The position numbers and the translations under genes were made by a program. From Faecalibacterium sp. An121 (GTDB lineage Bacteria; Bacillota; Clostridia; Oscillospirales; Ruminococcaceae), in NCBI RefSeq assembly GCF_002160915.1, contig NZ_NFLM01000006.1:62001-126000 (forward strand): DNA of 64,000 nt, given 5' to 3'. Shown piece after piece: positions 36,537-45,414 of this stretch. The notes under the pieces are model-generated. The model was not told the DNA's origin and searched no databases. It was given only the letters and a program-made list of their open reading frames with translations. How positions within the stretch are numbered: the stretch's first letter is position 1; every line of letters starts with the position of its first letter.

Positions 36537-37724
36537 TCAGTCCATCTCGACGATGGTGGCGCAGCCCATGCCGCCGCCGATGCACAGGGTGGCCAGGCCC
36601 TTCTTGGCGCCGCGATGCTTCATGGCGTACAGCAGGGTGACCAGGATGCGGGCGCCGGAAGCGCCGACGGGGTGGCCCAGAGCGATGGCGCCGCCGTTGA
36701 CGTTGACCTTGTTCATGTCGAACTCCAGGTCGTGTGCCACAGCCAGGGACTGGGAAGCGAACGCCTCGTTGGCCTCGATCAGATCCATGTCAGCCACGGT
36801 CAGGCCGGTCTTGGCCATCACCTTGCGGGTAGCGGCCACAGGGCCGACGCCCATGATGGAGGGGTCCACGCCGCCCAGAGCGCCTGCGACCCAGGTGGCC
36901 ATCGGGGTGATGCCCAGCTCCTTGGCCTTGTCCTCGCTCATGAGGACCAGAGCGGCCGCGCCGTCGTTGATGGCGGAAGCGTTGCCGGCGGTGACCTTGC
37001 CGTCCTTCTTGAAGGCGGGCTTGAGCTTGGCCAGCACATCGGGCGTGCTCAGACGGGGGCCTTCGTCGGTATCGAAGACGATGTCGCCCTTCTTGTTCTT
37101 GATGACCACGGGGACGATCTCGTCCTTGAAGGCGCCGTTCTTGATGGCCTCGGAAGCCTTCAGCTGGCTGTTGTATGCGAAGTTGTCCAGATCCTCACGG
37201 CTCAGGTTCCACTGGTCAGCCACGTTCTCGGCGGTGATGCCCATGTGGTAGTTGTTGAACGCATCCCACAGCGCATCGTTGACCATGGTGTCCACCAGCT
37301 CGCTCTTGCCCATGGGGTAGCCCATGCGGTAGCCGTAGCGGCCCTTCATCATGGCAAAGGGAGCCATATCCATGTTCTCGGTGCCGCCGGCCACGACGAT
37401 GTCGGCATCGCCGGCCTCGATCATCCGTGCCGCGTTGTTGACGCACTCCAGGCCGGAGCCGCACACCACGTTCAGGGTGACAGCGGGGGTCTCCACAGGC
37501 AGGCCTGCCTTGATCGAAGCCTGACGTGCCACGTTCTGGCCCAGACCAGCCTGGATGACGCAGCCCATATACACCTGATCGACCTGCTCGGGCTTGATGC
37601 CGGCGCGGTTGATGGCCTCCTTGATGACGATGGCGCCCAGCTCGGCGGCGGGCACATTGGACAGGGTGCCGCCAAACTTACCGATGGCGGTGCGGCATGC
37701 AGATGCAATGACGATCTTTTTCAT
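36537..37724 (-). CDS. thl: Acetyl-CoA acetyltransferase (thiolase)
   Basis: Encodes 395 residues. The acyl-accepting Cys is in [15 protein letters not shown], the catalytic His in [13 protein letters not shown] and the second Cys in [11 protein letters not shown]. It condenses two acetyl-CoA to acetoacetyl-CoA, the first step of butyrate synthesis. CAGGAGGCAAAC precedes the start. It is the first gene of the operon; no strong promoter is obvious in the 118 nt before it. Confidence 0.96.
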   Translation of the reverse strand: MKKIVIASACRTAIGKFGGTLSNVPAAELGAIVIKEAINRAGIKPEQVDQVYMGCVIQAGLGQNVARQASIKAGLPVETPAVTLNVVCGSGLECVNNAARMIEAGDADIVVAGGTENMDMAPFAMMKGRYGYRMGYPMGKSELVDTMVNDALWDAFNNYHMGITAENVADQWNLSREDLDNFAYNSQLKASEAIKNGAFKDEIVPVVIKNKKGDIVFDTDEGPRLSTPDVLAKLKPAFKKDGKVTAGNASAINDGAAALVLMSEDKAKELGITPMATWVAGALGGVDPSIMGVGPVAATRKVMAKTGLTVADMDLIEANEAFASQSLAVAHDLEFDMNKVNVNGGAIALGHPVGASGARILVTLLYAMKHRGAKKGLATLCIGGGMGCATIVEMD

Positions 37725-37789
37725 GTTTGTTTGCCTCCTGTTATGGTTGATTGTGTGGAAGGACGGATTTGCTGCGAATAAAACCTTCT

Positions 37790-37830
37790 ATCAAAAACCC
37801 TTTGGGATGCGCCCTCAGGGGCTTTTGCAT
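37790..37830 (-). terminator. Probable terminator after coaD
   Basis: On the minus strand AAAAGCCCCTGAGGG and TCCCAAAGGGTTTTT can pair imperfectly, ending in five Ts. It lies between the coaD stop and thl. Confidence 0.45.
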
Positions 37831-37842
37831 GGATGTGCCCTT

Positions 37843-38346
37843 TTATAAGGACGGGCCGGCTGTGCGCAGAGCGCTGTATTTCTCGTGCACGGCCTTCTCC
37901 ACATTGGGGGTGACGAACTGGCTGATGTCGCTGCCGTAGCGGGCCGCTTCCTTGACCACGGTGGAGGACAGATAGCTCCACTTGATGCTGGTGGCCAGGA
38001 ACACCGTCTCGATGCTGGGCATCAGGGCGTGGTTGGTCTGGGCCAGCTGGATCTCGTTTTCAAAGTCGGTGACGGCCCGCAGCCCCCGCACCATCACGGT
38101 GGCGTGGCATTTTTTTGCGAAATCCACCGTCAGTCCGTCAAAGCTCTGTACGGTGACGTTGGGCAGGTCCTTGCAGCACTCGGTCAGCAGCGCCACCCTT
38201 TCCTCAATGGTGAACAGCGGCCGCTTGGCGCTGTTGATCAGCACCGCCACGATCAGCTGGTCGTGGATGTTGGCCGCCCGGTGGATGATATCCAGATGCC
38301 CCCGTGTGACCGGGTCGAACGAGCCGGGATAAATGGCGATGGCCAT
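37843..38346 (-). CDS. coaD: Phosphopantetheine adenylyltransferase
   Basis: Encodes 167 residues, the fourth step of CoA synthesis. The nucleotidyltransferase motif is YPGSFDPVTRGHLDII. RGLRAVTDFENEIQLAQTN and the C-terminal SSTVVKEAARYG are standard. GGGAGGCAG precedes the ATG. It sits between two butyrate loci that both use CoA thioesters, but has its own promoter. Confidence 0.96.
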   Translation of the reverse strand: MAIAIYPGSFDPVTRGHLDIIHRAANIHDQLIVAVLINSAKRPLFTIEERVALLTECCKDLPNVTVQSFDGLTVDFAKKCHATVMVRGLRAVTDFENEIQLAQTNHALMPSIETVFLATSIKWSYLSSTVVKEAARYGSDISQFVTPNVEKAVHEKYSALRTAGPSL

Positions 38347-38417
38347 GGAAACTGCCTCCCTGTTTTGCGCACGGGCCTGCCATACAGCGGCCCTGCGTTC
38401 CGTGTCAAACGGCCCCT

Positions 38418-38437
38418 GTCGTTATTTTTCTAACGAC
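38418..38437. promoter_or_regulatory. Perfect inverted repeat in the coaD leader
   Basis: GTCGTTA and TAACGAC are separated by six bases. The repeat lies between the coaD promoter (38478-38506) and its start codon, so it could be an operator or a leader hairpin. No regulator is assigned. Confidence 0.45.
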
Positions 38438-38477
38438 CTGTGGGCCAAGTCGGCGTCCCTCGCCTCCTGACACCCAT

Positions 38478-38506
38478 AGTAAAGCACATTGTCAAAAGTT
38501 TATCAA
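38478..38506 (-). promoter_or_regulatory. Promoter of coaD
   Basis: TTGATA (38501-38506) and TTTACT (38478-38483) on the minus strand are 17 nt apart. A second, weaker candidate is TTGACA (38403-38408) with TATGGC (38379-38384). The stretch 38440-38700 is AT-rich and otherwise holds no gene I can support. Confidence 0.5.
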
Positions 38507-38791
38507 GTAGTTTTGTGCAGATTTTCTGTTTTCATGCCCCAAACAATTTAAAACAATCTCTCATCTTTTTGTAGATTTTGCCAAGAGAGGGCATGACAGC
38601 GTCATTTTTGCGTTTTTCTATTGATTCTCGACTTCGTTAATGCTATAACTATCAGCGTAAGGGGCCCAAAAAGAGGCCTTTGGCTTCCCTTTTCCAGCCT
38701 GGCCCGATTGTACCAGCAGGATGTGTTCAACCGATGTGCAGAATATGTACAGCTTTTGAATCCCTGTGCAGCAGGGCCCATCCATCCCAAA

Positions 38792-38809
38792 GGACGCGCC
38801 GGCGCGTCC
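38792..38809. promoter_or_regulatory. Perfect 18-bp palindrome at the ptb-buk promoter
   Basis: GGACGCGCC is followed directly by its reverse complement GGCGCGTCC. It ends 2 nt before the -35 box of ptb-buk, so it is well placed for an activator or repressor. The cognate protein is unknown. Confidence 0.6.
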
Positions 38810-38811
38810 AC

Positions 38812-38840
38812 TTGACCCGGGGGGCATACCGTGTTATTAT
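38812..38840 (+). promoter_or_regulatory. Promoter of ptb-buk
   Basis: TTGACC (38812-38817) and TATTAT (38835-38840) are 17 nt apart. A short leader hairpin GGGG/CCCC with TCTTTTT (38850-38869) follows the likely start of transcription and could act as a weak attenuator. Confidence 0.75.
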
Positions 38841-38848
38841 TTTAACAA
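38831..38848. promoter_or_regulatory. Rex-like operator over the ptb-buk -10
   Basis: Read on the minus strand the site begins TTGTTAA, has a four-base centre, and ends ATAACAC. The Rex consensus is TTGTTAA-N4-TTAACAA; seven of seven and five of seven half-site bases match. Rex senses NADH/NAD and represses fermentation genes in clostridia. The site overlaps the -10 box. Confidence 0.55.
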
Positions 38849-38901
38849 CGGGGCGTGTCCCCTCTTTTTATGCAGTGGAAATGAAAACGAGGTGCAGTAC
38901 C

Positions 38902-39813
38902 ATGAATTTCGAGGATCTGATCGCAAGAGTAAAGACCTGCGGCAAGCAGAAGCTGGCCGTGGCAGCCGCCGAAGACGACGCCGTCCTGGAGGCTGTGGAC
39001 GCGGCCCGCAAGCAGGGCATCGCAGACGCCATTCTGGTAGGCGATGAGGCCGCCATCCGCAAGATCGCCGCCCAGCTGGACATCGACCTGTCCGGCTATG
39101 AGATCATCAACGAGCCCGACAAGGTCAAGGCATCCCTGACCGCGGTCAAGCTGGCCCATGACGGCGTGGCCAATATGTACATGAAGGGCCTGCTGGACAC
39201 CAAGACCTTTTTGAAGAGCGTCCTGGACAAGGAAGTGGGCCTGCGCACCGGCAATACCCTGTCCCATGTGGCGGTGTTTGAAGTCAAGGGGATCGAGCAG
39301 CTGCTGTTCCTGACCGACGTGGCCTTTGTGACCTACCCCACCCTGGAGGACAAGGTACACATCATTGAGAACACGGTGGCCGTGGCCCATGCCTGCGGCG
39401 TGGAGTGCCCCAAGGTGGCTCCCCTGGCCGCTGTGGAAGTGGTCAACCCCAAGATGCCCTGCACCGTGGACGCAGACGAGCTGCGCAAGATGAACGCCGA
39501 GGGCAAGATCACCGGCTGCGTGGTGGATGGTCCCCTGTCGATGGATATCGCCATCGACCCCGAGGCCGCCAGACACAAGGGCGCCCAGGACCGCCCGGCC
39601 GCCGGCTGCGCCGACATCCTGCTGTTCCCCGACATCCAGGCCGGCAACCTGGTCTACAAGACCCTGGTGCACACTGCCGAGTGCAAGAACGGCTGCATCC
39701 TGACCGGCACCCGCGTGCCCGCCATCCTGACCAGCCGGTCGGATTCCTTCCAGACCAAGGTCAACTCCATTGCCCTGGCCGCCGTCGTGGCCGCCAACCT
39801 GAAGGCTGAGTAA
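38902..39813 (+). CDS. ptb: Phosphate butyryltransferase
   Basis: Encodes 303 residues of the phosphate acetyl/butyryl transferase family. The length and the neighbouring butyrate kinase favour butyryl specificity: butyryl-CoA plus phosphate to butyryl phosphate. Visible family segments are [36 protein letters not shown] and the end region with [17 protein letters not shown]. The ATG at 38902 follows ACGAGGTGCAGTACC. It is translated with buk from one promoter carrying a palindrome and a Rex-like site. Confidence 0.92.
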   Translation: MNFEDLIARVKTCGKQKLAVAAAEDDAVLEAVDAARKQGIADAILVGDEAAIRKIAAQLDIDLSGYEIINEPDKVKASLTAVKLAHDGVANMYMKGLLDTKTFLKSVLDKEVGLRTGNTLSHVAVFEVKGIEQLLFLTDVAFVTYPTLEDKVHIIENTVAVAHACGVECPKVAPLAAVEVVNPKMPCTVDADELRKMNAEGKITGCVVDGPLSMDIAIDPEAARHKGAQDRPAAGCADILLFPDIQAGNLVYKTLVHTAECKNGCILTGTRVPAILTSRSDSFQTKVNSIALAAVVAANLKAE

Positions 39814-39832
39814 ACAAAAAGGAGAAGAGAGT

Positions 39833-40900
39833 ATGTCGATCAAAACGCTGGTCATCAACCCCGGCTCCACCTCCACCAAGGTGGGTGTGTTCGAGGACGA
39901 AACGCTGCTGTTCGAGGAGACCCTGCGCCACCCCACCGAGGAAATCGCCAAATACGCAAGCGTCATCGATCAGAAGGACTTCCGCAAGGAGATCATTCTG
40001 GACTTTTTGAAGGAAAAGAACTGCGACCCCCACAGCCTGGATGTGATCGTGGGCCGGGGCGGCCTGCTCAAGCCCATCCCCGGCGGCACCTACGCCGTCA
40101 GCGATGCGCTGCTGGCCGACCTGAAGAAGGGCGTGCAGGGCCAGCACGCCTCCAACCTGGGCGGCATCCTGGCCCGGGAGATCGGGGACAAGCTGGGCGT
40201 GCCCAGCTACATCGTGGACCCGGTGGTGGTGGATGAGCTGACCGATAAGGCCCGCCTGTCCGGTATGCCCGAGCTGCCCCGCCGCTCCATCTTCCATGCC
40301 CTGAACCAGAAGGCCGTGGCCCGCCGCTATGCCAAGGAGCACGATGCCCGCTATGAGGACCTGAACCTGATCGTCATCCACATGGGCGGCGGCGTGTCGG
40401 TGGGCGCCCACGACCACGGCCAGGTGGTGGACGTGAACAACATCCTGGACGGCGAGGGCTGCTTCAGCCCCGAGCGCAGCGGCACCGTGCCGGTGGGCGA
40501 CCTGGTCAAGATGTGCTTCAGCGGCAAGTACACCCAGCAGGAGATCTACAAGAAGATCTGCGGCAACGGCGGCTTCAACGCCTACCTGCACACCAACGAC
40601 GCCCGCGTGGTGGAGAAGATGGTGAAGGAAGGCAGCGCCGAGGCCAAGCTGGTGCAGGACGCCTTCTACTATCAGATCGCCAAGGATGCAGGCGCCATGG
40701 CCGCCGTGCTGTGCGGCAAGGTGGACCAGATCATCCTGACCGGCGGCATCGCTTACGATCCCTACACCTATGAGATGCTGGAGAAGTATCTGGGCTTCAT
40801 CGCCCCCATCACCGTCTATCCCGGCGAAGATGAGCTGCTGGCTCTGTGCCAGGGCGCGCTGCGGGTGGTCACCGGCGAAGAGCAGGCCAAGGAATACTGA
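39833..40900 (+). CDS. buk: Butyrate kinase
   Basis: Encodes 355 residues of the acetate/butyrate kinase (ASKHA) family. [18 protein letters not shown] at the start, [31 protein letters not shown] and [11 protein letters not shown] are typical of butyrate kinases. It makes butyrate and ATP from butyryl phosphate. AAAAGGAGAAGAGAGT precedes the start. Together with ptb it ends the butyrate pathway encoded on the other strand at 31.5-37.7 kb. Confidence 0.95.
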   Translation: MSIKTLVINPGSTSTKVGVFEDETLLFEETLRHPTEEIAKYASVIDQKDFRKEIILDFLKEKNCDPHSLDVIVGRGGLLKPIPGGTYAVSDALLADLKKGVQGQHASNLGGILAREIGDKLGVPSYIVDPVVVDELTDKARLSGMPELPRRSIFHALNQKAVARRYAKEHDARYEDLNLIVIHMGGGVSVGAHDHGQVVDVNNILDGEGCFSPERSGTVPVGDLVKMCFSGKYTQQEIYKKICGNGGFNAYLHTNDARVVEKMVKEGSAEAKLVQDAFYYQIAKDAGAMAAVLCGKVDQIILTGGIAYDPYTYEMLEKYLGFIAPITVYPGEDELLALCQGALRVVTGEEQAKEY

Positions 40901-40926
40901 TTCGCTCCCCTCTGCGACCAAACACG

Positions 40927-40963
40927 CCCCTGCCCTCCCTTGCGGGAAGGCGGGGGCTTTTTT
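40927..40963 (+). terminator. Terminator of ptb-buk
   Basis: CCCTGCCCTCCC and GGGAAGGCGGGG form the stem, followed by six Ts. Confidence 0.88.
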
Positions 40964-40985
40964 GCTGCGCAGGCAGTGCGGACGG

Positions 40986-41014
40986 TTGACCGCGGCCCCG
41001 CTTGGTGGTAATCT
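40986..41014 (+). promoter_or_regulatory. Promoter of sppA
   Basis: TTGACC (40986-40991) and TAATCT (41009-41014) are 17 nt apart. The MITE-like element at 41018-41141 starts only 4 nt after the -10, so nearly the whole leader of sppA is repeat sequence. Confidence 0.65.
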
Positions 41015-41017
41015 TTA

Positions 41018-41141
41018 AGGTGTATCTGAGAAGTCAAAAATACTGAACCATTTGCCAGAAAGATGCGGATGCAAGACGCATGAGCGCCGCGGCACCTGCG
41101 CTATGCCGGTTTTCAGGATGGATGAGTTTTCCGATACGCCC
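41018..41141 (+). repeat. MITE-like element, copy A (124 bp)
   Basis: The left end AGGTGTATCTGAGAAGTC and right end GAGTTTTCCGATACGCCC are inverted relatives of each other. They match copies B (51781-51883) and C (57077-57351). The left flank is TA and the right flank CA. It shares with copy C the inner GATGC-AGACGCATGAGCGCC region. Copy A is more diverged than the others and lies in the sppA leader. Confidence 0.8.
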
Positions 41142-41173
41142 CAAGCAGATCAAAAACAGCAAGGAGTGATCCA

Positions 41174-42148
41174 ATGAAAACCAAGCAGATCGTGGGGCTG
41201 GCCGCTGCGGCCGCCCTGTTCATCGTCACGGGGGTCAGCAGCGTACTCACGCACCAACTGGCTGCTTCCCTCGTTCCTGTCCAGCCCACAGGGGTGGGGC
41301 TGACCGGCGGCTATACCTTCCAGGCCCCGGACGAGGATTACATCGGCGTGGTGCAGGTCAAAGGCACCATCGGTGAGCAGACCTCCACCACCCTGCTGGG
41401 CACCAGCCAGACCTACCAGCACACCACCACCCTGGAATACATCGACTGTCTGATGCAGGACGAGTCCAACAAGGGCATCCTGCTGGACGTGGATTCCCCG
41501 GGCGGCGCAGTGTACGAGAGCGAGGAGCTGTACCGGAAGCTGCAGGAGTACAAACAGGTCACCGGCCGTCCCATCTGGTGCTATATGGGCCACTATGCCG
41601 CATCGGGCGGGTATTATGTGTCGGCTGCGGCGGATACCATCTACGCCAACCCCAACACTACCACCGGCTCCATCGGAGTGATCATGTCGGCGGTGGATAT
41701 GACCGGTCTGTACGACAAGCTGGGCATCCGGCAGGAGAACATCACCAGCGGCCCCTTCAAGGCCGGCGACCTGACCGAAGAACAGATCGCCATCTACCAA
41801 AGCCAGGTGGACGAGAGCTACGACCGCTTTGTGGAAGTGGTGGCCGAAGGGCGCGGCATGGATGAGGCCGCCGTCCGCACCCTGGCCGACGGCCGGACCT
41901 ATACCGCCCGGCAGGCCCTGGACAACGGTCTGATCGACCAGATCTGCCTGTACGACGAGGCCAAAGCCGCGATCAGCGAAGAAAGCGGGGTCGGTCGGTT
42001 CTACACCCTGGAAGCCGGGCCCGCCCGCCTGCTGGACACCCTGCTGTCCGCCGTGGATCGGGTGATGCCCAAGTCCGAGGCACAGGTGCTGACCGAGCTG
42101 GCCCAGCAGACGCAAGGAGGGCTGATGTACTATGCAGACCTGTACTGA
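41174..42148 (+). CDS. sppA: Signal peptide peptidase SppA (S49)
   Basis: Encodes 324 residues of the S49 serine peptidase family, which degrades leftover signal peptides. One N-terminal membrane helix (IVGLAAAAALFIVTGVSSVL) is followed by the protease domain. LLDVDSPGGAVYESEELYR and the nucleophile region GHYAASGGYYVSAAAD with TTTGSIGVIM are the conserved parts. AAGGAGTGATCCA precedes the ATG. It overlaps the RDD gene by 17 nt. Its 5' leader consists largely of the MITE copy A. Confidence 0.93.
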   Translation: MKTKQIVGLAAAAALFIVTGVSSVLTHQLAASLVPVQPTGVGLTGGYTFQAPDEDYIGVVQVKGTIGEQTSTTLLGTSQTYQHTTTLEYIDCLMQDESNKGILLDVDSPGGAVYESEELYRKLQEYKQVTGRPIWCYMGHYAASGGYYVSAAADTIYANPNTTTGSIGVIMSAVDMTGLYDKLGIRQENITSGPFKAGDLTEEQIAIYQSQVDESYDRFVEVVAEGRGMDEAAVRTLADGRTYTARQALDNGLIDQICLYDEAKAAISEESGVGRFYTLEAGPARLLDTLLSAVDRVMPKSEAQVLTELAQQTQGGLMYYADLY

Positions 42149-42821
42149 GAAAGATTGCACCTACGCCGGGTTCTGGGTGCGGCTGGCCGCCTTTGCCCTG
42201 GACAGCGCCATCCTGGCCGTGGGACTGCTGGCGGTACGGCTGGCCCTGGCAGGGCCCTTCGCACTGCTGGAACAAACCCCTCTGGGGGGCCAGGTATTGT
42301 TTGACCATACCCTGCAGGATATCCTGTTCTGGCTGCTGGCAGCGCTGTACAACATCCTGCTGGTATGGCGCTGCGGAGCCACCCCCGGCAAGCGGGTTAT
42401 GAACCTGCGGGTGGTGGCCCGGGACGGCTCGGACCCGGGGCTGTTCAGTCTGGTCTACCGGGAGACGGTGGGCAAATACCTCAGCGGATTTGCCTGCATC
42501 GGCTACCTCATGGCCGCCTTCACCAAAGAAAAGACCGCCCTGCATGATATGCTGGCCGACACCCGGGTCATCTATGCCCGCCGTGTGAAGGTCTACCCCA
42601 GCGCGCCGGCTCCTGTTCCTGCGCCCACCCAGGCTGCGCCCGCGCCGGAAGCACCCGAAACCACCGTCCAGGATACGCCTGCGCCGGAACTTCCCAAGAC
42701 CATTCCGGCTGCGCCCGCACCGGAAGCGCCCCAAACCGTCCAGGATACGCCCACCGCAGAAGCATCCGAGGCTGTCCAGGACGCACCCGCGCCGGAGGTA
42801 TCCAAAACCGAAGATCCGTAA
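42132..42821 (+). CDS. RDD-family membrane protein
   Basis: Encodes 229 residues. The N-terminal RDD domain (about 10-155) has FWVRLAAFALDSAIL and RCGATPGKRVMNLRVV around three hydrophobic segments. The last 75 residues are a Pro/Ala-rich tail with repeated APAPEAPE/VQDTP units, probably extended and outside the folded domain. Function of RDD proteins is mostly unknown; some affect ion homeostasis. AAGGAGGGC lies upstream, and the start overlaps the sppA end. Confidence 0.85.
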   Translation: MQTCTEKDCTYAGFWVRLAAFALDSAILAVGLLAVRLALAGPFALLEQTPLGGQVLFDHTLQDILFWLLAALYNILLVWRCGATPGKRVMNLRVVARDGSDPGLFSLVYRETVGKYLSGFACIGYLMAAFTKEKTALHDMLADTRVIYARRVKVYPSAPAPVPAPTQAAPAPEAPETTVQDTPAPELPKTIPAAPAPEAPQTVQDTPTAEASEAVQDAPAPEVSKTEDP

Positions 42822-42865
42822 AAGGAGCTTCCGCTTTGCGGCATCTCCCCTACAATGCCAAAACA

Positions 42866-42888
42866 GGGCATCCCGCAAGGGATGCCCT
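42866..42888 (+). terminator. Hairpin after the RDD gene
   Basis: GGGCATCCC and GGGATGCCC form a perfect stem with a GCAA loop. Only TT follows, so termination strength is uncertain. The structured repeat copy 1 begins immediately after. Confidence 0.6.
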
Positions 42889-42889
42889 T

Positions 42890-43204
42890 AGCGTGTCGTT
42901 TTCGACACGCTCCAGGGGGAACCCATTTCTGCGCGCAGTCGCGCGGCAGAAATTCCTTCCCCCTGGTGGTTGCGGTTCCCTGCTTTTGCTGCGCCCGTCG
43001 CAGCGGGCTTGCAAAAGGCAGACCGCTGCCCCTGCTCCGCTTCGGCTGTTTCGTCCGCAGGACGCGCCTCAGCTTCGCAGTCCCTGGGGACAAAATTTAG
43101 CGCTGAACCGCGCACTCGGCCTTGTGGCCTCGCACACTCTCAGCGCTAAATTTCCCTGTATGTGTCCTGTCCATCCGCACATGTCGGCTGGACAGGACTT
43201 TTTT
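42890..43204 (+). repeat. Structured intergenic element, copy 1 (315 nt)
   Basis: Four stems read in order: AGCGTGTCG/CGACACGCT; GGGGGAA..TTTCTGC with GCAGAAA..TTCCCCC; AAATTTAGCGCTGA with TCAGCGCTAAATTT; and GTCCTGTCC/GGACAGGAC followed by TTTTTT. Copy 2 (50587-50793, inverted) keeps the same stems, with paired changes in the first and last. Copy 1 has about 108 extra bases in the middle that resemble the inside of MITE copy C. It lies between the RDD gene and the xre gene end. Confidence 0.82.
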
Positions 43205-43243
43205 CTGCTGACCTCCGCCGCCCCAGCCGCCGGGGCAGCGCGA

Positions 43244-43948
43244 TCACAGGATGGTCAGCATATTGTACAGCTTCATCAGCCGGATATCCTCTTTGGACAG
43301 ACGCAGGCTCTTTTCAAACTCGGGCGTTTCTTTTTGCGGGCTCTTGGCGAACAGGATCTTGGTGGAGGTGGGCATCAGCGGGCGGCTGGAAATGCCGAAT
43401 GCCAGCCCCCACTTGACCGGTCCATTCATATAAGGGCTGGGGATGCCCACCTGATAGAGGTCCATCTCCATATGCTGGTTTTGCAGGACCAGCAGGCTCA
43501 GCGTATCAAAATGGGTCAGACGGCCGTCGTAGAGGTTTTCGCACAGGTGGTAATGGTCATAGTCGTCCACGTTCATGTACATATGGACATGGAAGGACCC
43601 CGGTTCCGTCTCCTCCAGAATGTCCCCCACGCTGCGCACGATGCTGTTGCTCCGGCCATCGTAATAGTAGCAGTAAAAGCGGTCCAGCCCCGAAAAGAAG
43701 GCGGGGACCGCCCCGCCCGGCAGGCCGGGGGTTCGGTCGGGCGGCAGATAGAGCAGCTGCGTCACCCGCACTTCCAGCGCGGCGGCCACATCGTACAGGG
43801 TGGCCAGGTCGATGGCAATCTGCCCATTCTCATATTTGGAAACGCAGGATTTGCTCTTGCAGATGGCCGCTGCCAGCTGGTCGATGGTCATCTGCCTCCT
43901 TTTTCGATAATACCGGATGCGTTCGCCGATTTCATGCACTATATCCAC
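43244..43948 (-). CDS. XRE-family transcriptional regulator
   Basis: Encodes 234 residues. An N-terminal Cro/CI-type helix-turn-helix (IGERIRYYRKRRQMTIDQLAAAI, KSCVSKYENGQIAIDLATLYDVA) covers residues 4-65. The remaining 165 residues form an unrecognised domain rich in Tyr, His and Asp (YYYDGRS, HVHMYMNVDDYDHYHLC) that could sense a ligand. The GTG at 43948 has AAAGGGGACG upstream. It diverges from the cysteine module and is its likely regulator; the palindrome at 44101-44115 is the best operator candidate. Confidence 0.83.
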   Translation of the reverse strand: MDIVHEIGERIRYYRKRRQMTIDQLAAAICKSKSCVSKYENGQIAIDLATLYDVAAALEVRVTQLLYLPPDRTPGLPGGAVPAFFSGLDRFYCYYYDGRSNSIVRSVGDILEETEPGSFHVHMYMNVDDYDHYHLCENLYDGRLTHFDTLSLLVLQNQHMEMDLYQVGIPSPYMNGPVKWGLAFGISSRPLMPTSTKILFAKSPQKETPEFEKSLRLSKEDIRLMKLYNMLTIL

Positions 43949-44026
43949 AAAAAACGTCCCCTTTGTTCGTTCAAATTGTGCAGTTTCCGATAAATACACA
44001 AAAATCCGCTTTTGGCTCTTTTTTTC

Positions 44027-44055
44027 ATTATACGGCATTTGCACCCTGAAAACAA
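44027..44055 (-). promoter_or_regulatory. Promoter of the xre gene
   Basis: TTGTTT (44050-44055) and TATAAT (44027-44032) on the minus strand are 17 nt apart. Confidence 0.6.
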
Positions 44056-44100
44056 GCCAAATTTCCACTTTGAAGAAACTTTTCGTCCAAATTGTTTCCT

Positions 44101-44115
44101 CCGGATAAATTCCGG
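44101..44115. promoter_or_regulatory. Candidate operator between xre and the cysteine module
   Basis: CCGGA and TCCGG are arranged as a perfect dyad around TAAAT. The site ends 4 nt before the -35 of the rightward promoter. Binding by the divergent XRE protein is inferred only from position. Confidence 0.5.
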
Positions 44116-44119
44116 CATA

Positions 44120-44149
44120 TTGGACAACGGGGCAAGTCTTGGGTATAGT
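44120..44149 (+). promoter_or_regulatory. Promoter of the cysteine/serine degradation module
   Basis: TTGGAC (44120-44125) and TATAGT (44144-44149) are 18 nt apart, about 75 nt before the first gene. Confidence 0.7.
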
Positions 44150-44223
44150 AAAGGCACAAACAAGGACAGCCCGGCGGCCGACGGGAAAGACGATCCTGAG
44201 TCAACCAAGCAAAGGAGTCTCGT

Positions 44224-45393
44224 ATGAAGTACAATTTTGATGAGGTCATTGACCGCAGCCACAACCGTTCCTCCAAGTACGATGAGCGGGTCAAAAAATT
44301 CGGCACAGCAGACGTCATCCCTCTGTGGGTCGCAGATATGGATTTCCGCACGGCGCAGCCGATCATCGACGCCTGCAAGGCAAAAGCCGAGGAAGGCATC
44401 TGGGGTTACACTTCCCGGCCGGACAGCTATTTTGAGGCTGTGCAGCAGTGGCAGGTCAAGCGCAACCACTGGAAGCCCGACACCGCCCTCATGAGCTGGA
44501 GCCTGGGCGTTGTTCCGGCCCTGTCGGCCATCGTCAAGCTGTTCAGCAAGGACGGCGACAAGGTGATGATCCAGACACCGGTCTACTCGGAGTTCTACGA
44601 CGTGGTGGAAGCCTGGGACCGCACGGTGGTGGAGAACCAGCTGGTGGAGGAAAACGGCCGCTGGCATATCGATTTCGACGACTTTGCCGCCAAAGCGAAG
44701 GAGTGCAGCATCTTCCTGCTGTGCAACCCCCACAACCCCCTGGGCATCGTTTGGGACCCCGCCGACCTGCGCCGGATGGCCGAGATCTGCATCGAGAACG
44801 GAACGCTCCTGGTGTCCGACGAGATCCACTCCGACCTGATCTTCCACGGCAAGCATCACACCGTCACCGCTTCCCTCTCGCCTGAGATCGCGAGCCATAT
44901 CATCACCTGCACCTCGGCCACCAAGACCTTCAACCTGGCCGGCCTGCAGGCCAGCACCACCATCTTCCCCAACCAAGAGATGAAGGCCGTCTTCGACAAA
45001 TTCTGGGGCGGAATGGACATCCACCGCAACAACGCATTCAGCTCGGTGGCCATGGAAGCAGCCTACCGCGAGGGCGAGGAGTGGCTTGAGCAGCTGCTGT
45101 CCTATCTGTCGGCCAACTTCGACTATGTCTGCGACTACTGCGCCAAAAACATCCCCCAGATCAAGCCCAACCGTCCCGATGCCACCTATCTGATGTGGCT
45201 GGACTGCCGCGATCTGCAGATGACCAACGAGGAACTGCGCGATTTCTTTATCCACAAGGCCAAGCTGGGCCTGAACGAGGGCTACACCTTCGGCCGCAGC
45301 CTGAGCGGCTATATGCGCCTGAACGCAGCCTGCCCCAGGGCCACCCTGGAAAAGGCCATGGCCCAACTGAAAGCCGCCGTAGATGCCCTGTAA
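44224..45393 (+). CDS. patB: PatB/MalY-type C-S lyase
   Basis: Encodes 389 residues of the fold-type I PLP family (MalY/PatB). MalY/PatB enzymes split cystathionine, cystine or cysteine conjugates into thiol, pyruvate and ammonia. Features are IPLWVADMDFRTAQPI, WGYTSRPDSYFEAVQQWQ, NPHNPLG, the DEIHSDL motif and the PLP lysine in TSATKTFNLAGLQ. AAAGGAGTCTCGT precedes the ATG. It is first in the module and is expected to release an aminoacrylate intermediate, which fits RidA downstream. Confidence 0.9.
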   Translation: MKYNFDEVIDRSHNRSSKYDERVKKFGTADVIPLWVADMDFRTAQPIIDACKAKAEEGIWGYTSRPDSYFEAVQQWQVKRNHWKPDTALMSWSLGVVPALSAIVKLFSKDGDKVMIQTPVYSEFYDVVEAWDRTVVENQLVEENGRWHIDFDDFAAKAKECSIFLLCNPHNPLGIVWDPADLRRMAEICIENGTLLVSDEIHSDLIFHGKHHTVTASLSPEIASHIITCTSATKTFNLAGLQASTTIFPNQEMKAVFDKFWGGMDIHRNNAFSSVAMEAAYREGEEWLEQLLSYLSANFDYVCDYCAKNIPQIKPNRPDATYLMWLDCRDLQMTNEELRDFFIHKAKLGLNEGYTFGRSLSGYMRLNAACPRATLEKAMAQLKAAVDAL

Positions 45394-45414
45394 CGGAAAG
45401 GGAGGGACCGAATC

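Noticed and set aside
38440-38790. Riboswitch or small gene in the AT-rich gap before ptb
   Set aside because: There is no recognised aptamer motif and no open frame with a ribosome site. Only small palindromes (for example 38593-38605) were seen.
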